Below, in pieces: positions 1 through 11,483 of a stretch of 64,000 nucleotides of DNA. The position numbers and the translations under genes are program-made. Position 1 is the stretch's first letter. Each line of letters begins with the position of its first letter. The notes under the pieces are model-generated. The model saw nothing but the letters and a program-made list of their open reading frames with translations. It was not told the DNA's origin and did no database searches. The DNA is from Pomacea canaliculata (Eukaryota; Mollusca; Gastropoda; Architaenioglossa; Ampullariidae). The DNA is taken from contig NC_037590.1 in assembly GCF_003073045.1 (NCBI RefSeq), positions 20,548,449 through 20,612,448 on the forward strand, read 5' to 3'.

Positions 1-285
1 TCGTCTCTTTACAGATGTGTTCACTGTCCAGATGTTTCGTCTCGCTGAATCTCGTACAGAAGATCAGGTTACTTCAGGTGACCCAACACTGAAGCCGAGA
101 ACGATTTGCTGGGGCCTTCCTCCTTCTTATGTCCTTAAGTCTAAGAAAGCAAGTTCGGTAATACTCACCCACGCTCAGCACCTCGTCTCCCTGAACAACC
201 AGGACTGATTTCGCACAGTGGTGAAAGAAAATGGTGCGCCTATAGCGCTACATACTACTAGCTTCGTCCCTCTGAACCGTCGATC
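1..285 (+). other. 5' leader/proximal upstream region of the first EF-hand/WD40 gene
   Basis: This non-coding stretch precedes the start codon at 286. Short blocks such as CACTGAAGCCGAGAA, CCACGCTCAGCA and CTCTGAACCGTC recur in the same order upstream of the second paralogue (about 14560-14730), so the tandem duplication included the 5' leader. There is an in-frame-looking ORF at 17-208, but it is not conserved in the second copy as protein and I do not call it coding. The transcription start is not visible, and the window edge may cut the upstream region. Confidence 0.5.
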
Positions 286-3200
286 ATGCATCCAAAGGAT
301 ATTATCCCTTCGCGGAAACACTCCTGGGCCCTAGCCGACGCTAAAAGTTTCTGTGACATCGACTTCGTGAGCCTGCAGAAGACTCATGAGCTCTTCCTGG
401 CCCCCTGGGGCGGCGCAGACAGAGGTCTGACCAAGCAACAGTTCTGTGAAGTGGTCAAGAAGACTGTGTGCAGCCAAATGACGGACGAAGAAATAGAACT
501 GTTGTATTCTAAGATAAACGCTGGCAGCTTGAAAAAAATCTGCTGGAGTGACTTCATCGACTGCGTGTTCCAGAAGATAGTGGAGCGCGACAACTTCGAT
601 CAGCTTCTTCAAATATCTTCTCTCTTTGAGAATTATTTGAAGTTAGTACACACACGGTACGTTTAGGTTGATCTTCATTTCTAATATAGTTAATACTTAA
701 TATACGGCGATGATTCGTTAGGCAGCAGGTGAAATTCCTTGATAGATGGTACATGCGTGAGTCTAAAAGTGTTTTTGATCGAAATGTCTCTTTAATTGGA
801 GAGGAGGTTCCTTTCAGTCAGTAGGTCCTGCATGGTACATACGGTCTTTGTATGAGCTTATAAGTTTGTCGAGTTTACTTAATAATACTTATTTTGAGTG
901 AATAGGTCTTTATAAATTGCGGTTAGGTCCTTATAAAAAAAAAGATAGTTCCTTATTAGTGCTTTTTGTGTAATGTGCGCTTACATTATTCTTCTCACGC
1001 TCCACACCTCAAAACCTCATCATAGTCCTGTCTGAATCTAAGGTAACATAACTATTGTTGTTTTAAAGGAAGGAGAGGTTTCCAATCGCAGACCTGAAAT
1101 GGGCCAGAAGCGACCATCTGCCCCACAATCGAATTCGTAACAGACGTTGCGTTTATCATGTGTTAAAAAAAAAAAAACAGAAAAGAATGAAAATAAGAAT
1201 AGAAGTATATAATATACCTGCTTTGGGGTGTCAGCTTCATTAGACTAATGCCATGGTTTGCTTGTATACTATTATTTCATGCTTGTTCAAAGACACTTGG
1301 ATCCGATAGTGGCCATCTGCTTTGTTCCTCGTTTGAAGAATACGTCAACGATAATCGACTACACCAGGGGGAAATACTACATGCTCGGAAAGGAAGGTGT
1401 AATTTCAATGTGGACAATGGGCATAAACTTGTTAGGATATCACTGTATTGGAGACTATTACCGAACCACAACCCAAGTAAGCTATGTGGACATGAAAACC
1501 TTGTACCCTTCCTCTCTGGTCGCCATCATCTCTACAGAACGCAACGTCACCTTCTGGGATGTGGGCAGTAAAGGTAAGGCTCAACGAACGTGTTTAAAAT
1601 GTGATGTGAAACAGTTATTTGCTTACATGTTCTTCGCTACTGAACAATCGTTTTGAGTCCAAGTTTTTACAAAACCGGTTTTTAGCTCGCTGAACATTTC
1701 TCAAAACAAATTCAAAGGCGTGCGTAGTTTAGCATGTATTACAACTTCCTGTCGGCAAAGTCGTTAACATTACTGAACCCTCGGCCGTCTATTTTTCAGC
1801 TTTACGACATCGGTCGTCGTTAGTATATAGTATACGTATATAAGTATAGTAAAAGGCCATAGTTATAGTTTTCATAACACCACTGTGCGTCATCATCAGA
1901 CTCCCACATTCTATCCTCCCTCCCACAAAGACAGTCACATACAGATAACGGACGTTCTCCCTCTGTGCTGCTAAGCAGTGGAACTCTCTTCCACATCACA
2001 TTCGCCACTCGGACTCCAAGGTTTAAATTCAAACGCTTTCCGTAAACGTATCTTTTCACTAAGTACTATCCCTGAATTACTCTACTATACTTAACTCCCT
2101 CACAATCTGTCGGTCATGTTAACTATAATGTAACGACTCCATCTTTAAACTGTTCACGCACTTCCACACACCCATTCACACTCATTCAATCATCCATTTA
2201 TGCTTACACCTAACACTAACTCACCCACTTACCAACTAACTGATTCATTCACTCGCATTCACACACACACACACACGAATTCACACATCCCCATTCCTAA
2301 CCCCACCTCCATCCCCACTCACACACCTCACACACTTACTCAGATAGGCTAGCGAATGGACAGAGAGATGTCCTTTTTATCTATTCGGCATATGAGAAAA
2401 GCCTGCTTTGTTTTTCCAGGAATGGAGCGTAAATACTACATCCCGTTGTCTAACTGTCCCACGTGTCTGGAGTACTGGACCGACCTAAACTCTCGCTCAC
2501 GTAGTCTGTTGTTCTGGGGCGACACTGCTGGTGATGTGCATTGCCTCGAGTTCAACGTCAACCGCAAAGGAAGTATTTTTATCAAGTCAGAAACAAAAGA
2601 ATACCTCGAGAAAGTCCACTATCGTGACCTTCTTCGTGGAAAGTTAGTGATACCAGAAGCCAAAATAAAATTGTGCTTCATTTCCTTTTCTGACTAATTT
2701 AAGTCAAGAGTAAAGCTAAGCTCAGTTCTGTTGGCGTATCAGCAAAAAGAGCGGCGAAGGGTTGGTTGTTACAAACATGTTACACATTTATTTTTTATCT
2801 TCTTTAAGGACGCGACCTATCCTGGATTGACTTATTTCATTGACGACGGCTACGCTAGAGGCAGTCTGACTAAATTGTTCGCATGAATTTTTCCCTTTTC
2901 CAAAACTTATTTTAAAAAATAACTAAAAGAAGTAGAAGAAGAATTTAAAGTTGATAACAAAACAAGGATGCAAAAGTCTCTCATTTTGGAGCAACTAATC
3001 ACCTCTAACGAAATCAAGGCCTACCAAACCGCATATTTTTCGTTTTACCAATGGTGGGCTGGTGTTGACAGGGTCTCTGACGTCCGACTGTACAAGATGG
3101 CCAACATAATGAAAGGGTGGGTGAAACAAGTGCTCTATCTGCCGGCCTGGGGCACCTTTATAGCGTGCAGCGAGTGCAACAACCAGCCCGTCTGCTACAG

Positions 3201-6200
3201 CGAATTTCGAGGGAGGAAGAAGCGGAGTTACTACAGTTGTCGCAAGGGCGTGACGAGCATTGACGTCAGCAGGCGGCTGACCATCCTGGTCACTGGCTGC
3301 TTGGACGCTACGGTGCGCCTGTGGAACCTCTTCCTGATGGATTCCTCCATTGGCATCCTGAGGTATGTCTAAGGCATTTTGTCACCCTTAAGAACTTAAA
3401 GCAAAGTGACTAACAGTTATATCGTACTATGAGAAAACATTCTACAAACATTAACATTCACTGTTAAGTAGTTTGAGTAAAGAATAGGAAAATGGGTGAA
3501 GGGAGGAGAGATTGAGCCACTTGTTGCATCAAAAAAAAAAATATATAATAATAATAATAACATTAACAACAGGACTTATATATTTCTAAAATTATGTAAT
3601 AGACATGTTTTAACGTTAGATTCTGAAATTGTGCTTTCAGCTTTAATAGTAGTACGTGGGTGCACGTTTGTGTGCGTGTAACATATTTGAATACGTATCC
3701 AGTAAGTTTGTCATTTTTTTTTTTGTCTCCGTCAGTATACGTTCTTCCTGAAAATTCATGACAAAAATTAAGACACCTTTTTAAAATATTTAAATAGAAT
3801 AAACTTTATATCCTTTTTCTTAATGCTCATCAGAAAGTTTTTCAAACTATGCAATGATATACAAACAGTTACAAGTCTGTCCGCATGTGACCTAACAAGT
3901 CATGTCAATAATTAAGTAAAATGTTGTAACGAACTGTAACTGACTGTTCTATAAAAAAATTAAGCAATTACACAAGTTTGAAAAAAACATGTTTTATAGA
4001 CATTCTGTTTCCATTCTTTCTTTATTCCATTTTTTCCTTCTTTCTCGATCCCCTTTTCCCTTGTTCCTTGATGTTTTTAAAGGATCTCACTTCGTAGACA
4101 ATTAATTTGTCCTACACGTCGTCAGAGGTCATCTTCGCTCTATCGTTGCCGTTGCGGTCCGTGACTCTACTGAACACGTCATCAGCCTGGACAAAGGTCA
4201 CACATTGAACGTCTACCATATCTTGACCCACGAGTGCGTCCAGCGGCTGAGCGGACTGTCGACGTCTTTGATGGGCCCTAACCCTGCGTCTTCCTACTTC
4301 TACAACGTGGGATGCAACGAGTTCCTAATGGCTCACACCTCGATTGCCAAGACAGTTCCAAAGCCTTCTTACGCTGAGCAAATAGCTGTTCAATCACACG
4401 ATTTCCCTCTCACTGGCGTGGTTTACAGCTCCGAGTTTCGCAAGGTGAGTCACAAGACGCCAACGACTGGACGTAAGATTCCAGTGACGTGAGACAAACG
4501 TTCCTCACACGCACACACAAGCTTTCATTTCTTGCTCAAAGCGACTCTTTCCTTTGGTGAGGAGGGGATTCAACTGGGGTTTCTCTTACATATTTTTGCC
4601 CGTTAGGCTGTGGTGCATATCAGGTTCAGCTGGTCATTTTGGAAAATTTTATACTGAAATACAAGCACAAGACATATTTTTAAAAACTCTGAATAACAAG
4701 GTCTTACAAAAAGGATTATAGGTGAAAATTAATTCAAACCGTTCCCCAGATTTTGGACTAAACGAAAATTTACCAGGAAATGTGTATCAAAAGTGTTTAT
4801 ATAACATTTTGACAGGAGAGTCATGTACTGAATCAAAAACTAAAGCCAACGAGTCCAAAAAGTGTAAATGTTCCGGTTCCCGTATCGTATCACTCCGACC
4901 AGTAAACACGCGGTTCTGTCTCCTTTAATTTGACCAAACTCCAAGTCAACCTTGATGACCGTTTGGTAATTTGGGATTACGTTAGGTCTAATAGAAAAAG
5001 TTTTTTTTATTGAAAATAAAACACATGCGGTTAAGGTTACTTTAAACAAGTTCTTACGATTTAGCTCCCGTTTGTGTTTACTTTTTACTTAATTATTCCC
5101 ATAATTCAGGGTGACCAGTGCTGCCACACATTGAAATCGTGTCATTTATATTCTTTTGTTGTATCGGGGAATTACGAAGAATTATGAGCATACTTCTGGT
5201 GTCTTTGACCATTACACACAGTCATTGCTTTTGCTTCCGACGCAGTGTGTTCGCTCAAGTCTTCGCATTCTGAAAAGGTTGTGTCTGTTGACGACAGATC
5301 GTCAGTGTTTGTCGAGGTGGCATTATCAAAGTGTGGGACATCTACACGGGGACCGAGACGTTCCAATTTCATCACTTCAGCCCCCGCACTCCGCATAAGG
5401 ACGTGGTGTATGAACCTGAGCACCACAAACTAGAAATCACTGCCCTGGCCATGGACCAGACAGAGAAACGCGTCGTGACGGGGGCTGCCGACGGAACCCT
5501 TAACTTGTGGAACTTCTCCAGCGGCCTCCTTCTCAACCACTACTCCCTGCCCGAAGCGGTCAGCGTCACAGCCATCGTTATGGACAAGGTAAAAGTTGCT
5601 GGGAAAGCGAGGCTCACAGCGATGGTTGCTAGGCAACGCCTAAGATGCTACACAAGGAGATCATGATGTTACCACCAGGCAAACATGCACACATACTTCA
5701 TTTCTCTGGTTTCTATCTTGCCTGTTTATAATGTACATGAAGAGATCACTGCAGGTGATGTAGACCATGATGGCACTACCAATATTATCATTCCACGCTG
5801 CAAAATAGTTCCCAGATGGTCTATCTTCTGCTTTCAGAGGTATATTTACGCAACTGGCTGGCACAAGAAGGTGTACGTCCTCAACACAGAGGAAGAGGCT
5901 CCAACGAACATTTTCAGTCCTTGCGTCATGTGCACAAGGAGGACATTTTGTGCATGATCTTTATTCCCCAAAACATGCTGGTCACTGCCTCCTACGACGG
6001 GGATATCATTGTCGTAGCGCGCGAGACGGGAAACACGATCCTCAGGATAAATGCTTGTCAAAGCCGCTACCCAATAGTAAAAGACATACATGGTAAGGCT
6101 GCTCATATTTTCTATGCAAGTAAAAAATATATATATACTTTTTTTTTAAATAAACTGTGTACCATTTGGTCAACGTGAATAAATATTAGTTCCCACGGGT

Positions 6201-9200
6201 TCCTGCTTTTTTCTCTTTTCTCGTGATTACCTTTTTTATTTTAAGTCTTTGACCAAAAAGAACACCCGCAATCAATTCCTACAGTGTCATTCGGTTAGAT
6301 CACTTTTAGCAATAAAGTGGCTTTTGAATTGGGAGCTGGTTTATTTGTCGCGTTAACATATCCTAAAAGTTCCCTGTCCAACTTAAGCCACACAAACACC
6401 ACTACCACAAGATACAGACAAAATATTTTGATAATTGTTGAACGTTTTTCACGAAAAGGTATATTAACGACACCCACTGACCAGGTGGAACAATACTCTT
6501 GTGAGGAGGAGGACGAGTCATGTGCTGACGTCTTCGACGTGCTGACAGGCCGCTACGTCACACGGGAGGAGAGCGACGCCCAGACTCAGACTTTCGAGAA
6601 CTCTGTGGACGCCATGCTGTTCCTCCACACGCGGCATCCCAACGATGAGAGGACTGCCACCCTCATCACGGCGTGCAATGAAGGGTGGATTCGGGCGTGG
6701 TCACTCCACACCAAGGTGAATTCAGAAAAGACGGAAAGAAAAGAAAAGAAAAGAAAAGAAAAGAAAAGAAAAGAAAAGAAAAGAAAAGAAAAGAAAAGAA
6801 AAGAAAAGAAAAGAAAAGAAAAGAACATTTATTTGGGTCGTGTTCTCATATGTTTATTACGTCTTTTTAATCCAAGGCTGTAGCGGTAGGTATCACAGAA
6901 AGAGAGAGCAAAAATAGAAAAAAAATCATTACATGCATGGCCTGCACACCATCGGAAACAAGATTTCTTGGTATTGTGAACAGATCTGATCCAGATGCAA
7001 AAGTCCCTTAAAGATGTTGTAACTCGCAAAAACCGTTGTACAAACAGCATGTTTGAGAACACCTCATCATGTTGGTCATGATAGGATCCATAAACTAGAT
7101 GTCCAGGATTCATGGAAAATGTTTTTAAACGGGGTAGGACGTAAACATCTATTTATTTGTGTGTGTGTCCCAGGGTGGGCTGCTAGGCCAGTTCGCGGCA
7201 ACAGAAAGAGTGGGAGAAATGGTGTTGGCCATGACGACCGACCCAGAAAACGAGTTCCTCATCACCGGCGACACACTAGGCTACGTTAAGGTGTGGGACC
7301 TGCTCCTCTACTGTAACAGAGAGGCCGAGTCTATTTCGGATGAGGAGCTCAAAGAGCGAGACGACGTTTTCTGGAAGAAATTTTTCTACTTTAGGTCTAC
7401 AGTCTTGAAAGACGAGGTATGAAACAGTGTCACACACTACTGCCAATAAGCTACACTCACTGGGCACAAGTGAGCGTTCCTTTTATATGTTTGTATGTTT
7501 GCTTGTTTGTTTTTTGTTGTTTTTTTTTTTTTTTGTTGTTTCCACCCATATCGTGATACATTAGTTTACTGGAAGGACTTTAAGCATGGATCACCCTTCT
7601 AACATTATCCATCACTCTTTTACGTTGAAAATACATTTAAAACATACATAGGTTAAAAACTCCAAGCGGAAAAATAAACTTTAGGGGTAAAACGCAAATG
7701 ACATAAAATATAGACATAATCTTCTAACGGTTTGATTCAGAGGGTACCGTAATATATGTCTCACAGATACGACAATCGACATTCAAATGCTCGCCAGTAC
7801 AGAAATTTTTCCCTTCGCAACTTTCATCAATGCACTGGTCAGTCGAAGCACAAAAATGTTCTTTTTTAGCTTTAATTCACACTTTCGTCATATGATCTGA
7901 CGGTGTTGACGGTAGGACAAACTACAAACATGATTTTTTCTAGGCAGCGAACGGAAATTACAGTCCACACAAGAGGCCGCCTCCACTAACATCTCAACCA
8001 AAGTCCACACTAAAGATTCCTCGGTTGTTGAACGTGTTCAGGGCAGATCGAGAGGCCATCACCTGCATCACATATGTGGCCAGTAGCGAGCTGATTATCA
8101 CTGGAAGCACTGGGAAAATGGTAGGTAAGAAACATCTGCCTGCCACTAACTAGTTTTATAAATTTAATGCTTAGTATTGCGTCTTGATTTGGAGAATCGG
8201 AATGTTTTACAAAATAATGACCCTTGTTGACCATTTGGTCAATGAATGAATCATCCAATCGATCCAACAACGTTCGGTTGATAAATGAATGAATCTGAGG
8301 TGCAATTCAGCGACCAATCCGCCTGTTGATAATAAAGACGTGATCGACCGGATGAACAATCAGTGAACCAGACCATCATCATCGCCTGCTTTGCCATGTC
8401 GTCGTCAGATCTGACATCGAAGCACTCTTCAAAATCTGTACCTTGGATTTGTTTCTTCACAGGTGCGTTTGTGGCTGTTGAGTGGCCGCTACATCGGCAC
8501 TTGCGGTGACCCCTGGCCCGACCTCATCGGTCCACGGAGGGTGAACGTCGCACTGCGCAGTCTTCCTGTCGACCTGCGGAGGTGTGCATCAGCGAGGACA
8601 TTCAGAGTCACCAATACGGGATCCAGGAGCCGGCTGTGGCAAACCGCCATTTCGCTCATCAAGGAAAATCTTCGAAGATTTCGTCAAGTCTGGAACCATT
8701 TGTTTCCCACCATTCTTTCTGTATTACCTCGTTTTGCATGGCACAGGTAATAAATTGTCTCGGCCTGTACACGGCGTTTTATTGAAACTTCCTTGTGTTA
8801 CAGGACCCCCAAAAAACACCTGCAGTAGCAGACAAAGAATATTATTCTGTGGAGCAAGCTCAGAGAATAGAAGAAGAGAGAGAAACGGTAAAACAATGGT
8901 TATCTTATATATGAATTTTTGAGAGTTTGCTTTTAAAGTCCTCACCGTCCTCACCATCACCAATCCTTTAGCTCTTACTGGTCGTTGGGGCAACTAACGA
9001 TAATACCACAAAGTCCTACTGTTTTCTACTATATGAAGCGGTAAATGAGAGGCCAGTGGATTCTTGTCTGTTCCTGTCTGTTTTTGGTTTTGTTTTTTGG
9101 GTTCTTTTTTTTGTTTGTTTGTTTGTTTTTGTGCTGTGCAAGTCTGTTAACAGCAGCCAGGGTAATAGTATGATCCAATCATTCATTTGCTTCTCTTTCG

Positions 9201-11483
9201 TACCTTCTTGTTGGTGATATATTATCTTCTGTCAGAAATACAAAGAATATCCATGTAGGATCTGATGGACTGTGTTCTCTCTTGCAAGTCACTGATTCAC
9301 GTATTGTATATACGTATAAACAACAGAAGATGGCGATTATAAAATGAAGATGGCCGGTAAACTCAAAATGTTTATTTTAAAATTGAGAGAAAGGTTTTGT
9401 CAGTTCAGATGTGTTTCAGTTAGGTGGTTACTGCTGTTTTCTCCTCTGTTTTGGAGAACACCTCTGGTTTTGAGCCCTCACCTGAGACAGCAGAACATAA
9501 GTATGTGGACTTGGCTCCCTCCCCCCTGTGACATGGATGTTCAGCTAACTGGTTAAGAGGAAAAACTGTTTTATCAATATATTCTCAACAAATAAAAATT
9601 TTCTAAAGATTTTTTTTTTAATTTTGAGGCTAGCATGATCATGCTAAGGAACACAAAACATAGTTTTTTGTCTGGCTCAGCATGAGGCAAGTGTGGAGCT
9701 AGAGGCTGTCAAGGGACAGATCAGCGACATTTTTGTCAGCCCTACCTGGCAAGACCCAAAAAAAAGCAACATACTGGGCTCAACATTCCGGCCTTATCTT
9801 CACCACAGATCAGGCCCAAAATATTCCCATGTGGACATGAACAAGTATTTAACTCAGGTAAGATTGATGGTGTATTTTGGTCCACTTTTGGGGAATTTTT
9901 TTTGAAACAAATAATAAAGAAATTAAACGGTAACGAAGAGAGAACAAAAGGATCTAATCTTCAAATATTAACAAACAAAAAACAAACAAGCAAAAAAAAA
10001 AACAACAAAAAAAAAAAAACCACAGCAGCCAAGCTAGTTGGAGTGACGATGTGGACAATCCACAACTTCTGGCGATAAAATTTCTTCATAGGTTTTTATG
10101 GATCTCTAGTACAGCTGGGACCCAACCGCTACATGCTGAACACAGGCACAGAACTCGGATGACCGTAGATAACCTAGAGGTCCTTGTCTTGAGTTTGGTT
10201 CTAAAATACTGTCCCATATGGTTTCCTTGTGTCATAGATGCGTGGACCGATGTAGACTTTCAGTGGAGATAGCTATGAATGTCCGATCTATTGTTATGGA
10301 AGTTGTATAACAGACGACAAAGCAATTTTTATCACTGTTATTGAGTCCATTAGTGGTTTTATTAATTTTTATTTTAAAAAGCATCAAAACATATCACGAA
10401 TTTCTTAGCTTCTTAGGGTATTCACCAATTTTGTTCTTGGAAGATAAAGTGAGCAATATCTGAATTATCTGATGTTGTTTCTGTGTTTCTCTAATACCTT
10501 TTCTTTCTGTTGGATTGGAAATAAAACGATAGGCAAACTCTTATGTGCACAACTTCTCACGAGCACTAGTTTAATGATTCATGCAAATCAATCAATGGTA
10601 ATGCTAATTATGTAAGCTTTTAGCTTTGCACCTGACGCCTGGCCTCTCACTGGCCTGAGACTTGCCTGACAAGAAGAGACCTGTAATTCTCACCTTCTGT
10701 TAACTTGCAGTGTCCAGCCTACCACATGATGGCTATGCACGACCTTGATGACAATGTAAAAGGTCCCACTCCACGCCCTGGCCAGCTTTTGGATCATCGC
10801 AAGGTCCCCGGGAAGAACGCCAAAAGTACCGTGAGTGCTTCTCATTCCTGCGGAAGGTTTAACACGGAGTCTGAAAAGAAAATGACGACTAACACAAACA
10901 AAAATGTGCATAGCAGGACATGAGCAGAAATATAAGGCCACTTTAAATAAAATGAATAGGTCTTTAACCAAAAGTAAAATTTCATCTTTGTTTGGATAAG
11001 GTGGAAAGTTCTATCTTTCCTAAGTAGTTATTTCTGAGTTTTGAAACCAGTCTTATTCCATTCTCATTGGATATTTTTTATTATTATAATAATAATAATA
11101 ATAACTATGAGCGATAAAGGGAGATTTATGGATGGACTGTCAAAGTAGAGCCTCAGCAGAAATGCCTAAAAGATTTTCTTTTCAATTTAAATTTCTTTTC
11201 CTGGCAGCCTTCATTAAAACAAAGCTCCCGGCGTACTGTAAATGAACGGTGGAAAATAAGTCATTCGGTGGCATTAAACAAAACGAACAACGCCAAGTTA
11301 CCTCCCATTAGGACGGCAGAAGACAGAGTTGCACCCTTGATGAGTGATAAAGTCTTCACGGGTCTCGACACTCAGAATGGTCCAGAATCTCTGATACACC
11401 TGCCATCAGCTGACAACAGCATCAGTCACAGGAAACATCGGAAGCTGTCTTCTAGGAGACAGACAAGATGTGAGCTCCTCTAG
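286..11483 (+). CDS. EF-hand-like/WD40 repeat protein, copy 1 (WDR64/EFCAB8/WDR49/WDY family), 15 exons
   Basis: Exons: 286-656, 1293-1573, 2420-2642, 3072-3362, 4126-4444, 5298-5588, 5838-6092, 6459-6715, 7174-7416, 7944-8120, 8463-8687, 8804-8887, 9681-9857, 10711-10830, 11208-11483 (stop TAG). All junctions are GT-AG and phases agree throughout, apart from one missing base inside exon 7. The product is about 1197 aa. Exon 1 encodes an EF-hand-like N-terminus (motifs FLAPWGG, LTKQQFCEVVKKT, DEEIELLYSKI) whose calcium loop has lost its acidic residues. Exons 2-11 carry about 13 WD-type blades, for example GVISMWTM, VTFWDV, GCLDATVRLWNL, GGIIKVWDI, GAADGTLNLWNF, ASYDGDIIV, NEGWIRAWSL and LGYVKVWDL, enough for two beta-propellers. 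The C-terminus is low-complexity and charged, ending in a segment shared with copy 2 (VALNKTNNAKLPPI). The start is chosen because MHPKD matches MHPED of copy 2. Family members are linked to cilia/testis in other animals; the function here is inferred. Introns hold microsatellites and nothing else recognisable. Confidence 0.85.
5838..6092 (+). other. Frame break in exon 7 of the first EF-hand/WD40 gene
   Basis: The exon opens in frame with a blade reading ATGWHKKVYVLN. After about 5890-5915 the conserved protein continues in another frame (HKEDILCM, ASYDGDIIV). The exon is 255 nt, whereas the equivalent exon of copy 2 is 256 nt (20866-21121), so exactly one base is missing here. Read literally the frame would stop near 5957. 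Either the assembly lacks one base or this allele is broken. I favour an assembly error because the other 14 exons are intact. Confidence 0.7.
6735..6825 (+). repeat. (AAAAG)n microsatellite
   Basis: About eighteen near-perfect tandem AAAAG units lie some 20 bases after the exon 8 donor site at 6715/6716 of copy 1. The run stays open in several frames and gives artificial Lys/Glu-rich ORFs on the + strand and Phe/Leu/Ser-rich ORFs on the - strand. These are not coding. Confidence 0.95.

Noticed and set aside
6586-6883. Long Lys/Glu-rich and Phe/Leu-rich ORFs across the AAAAG run
   Set aside because: These are artefacts of a pentanucleotide repeat in an intron; the real exon ends at 6715.
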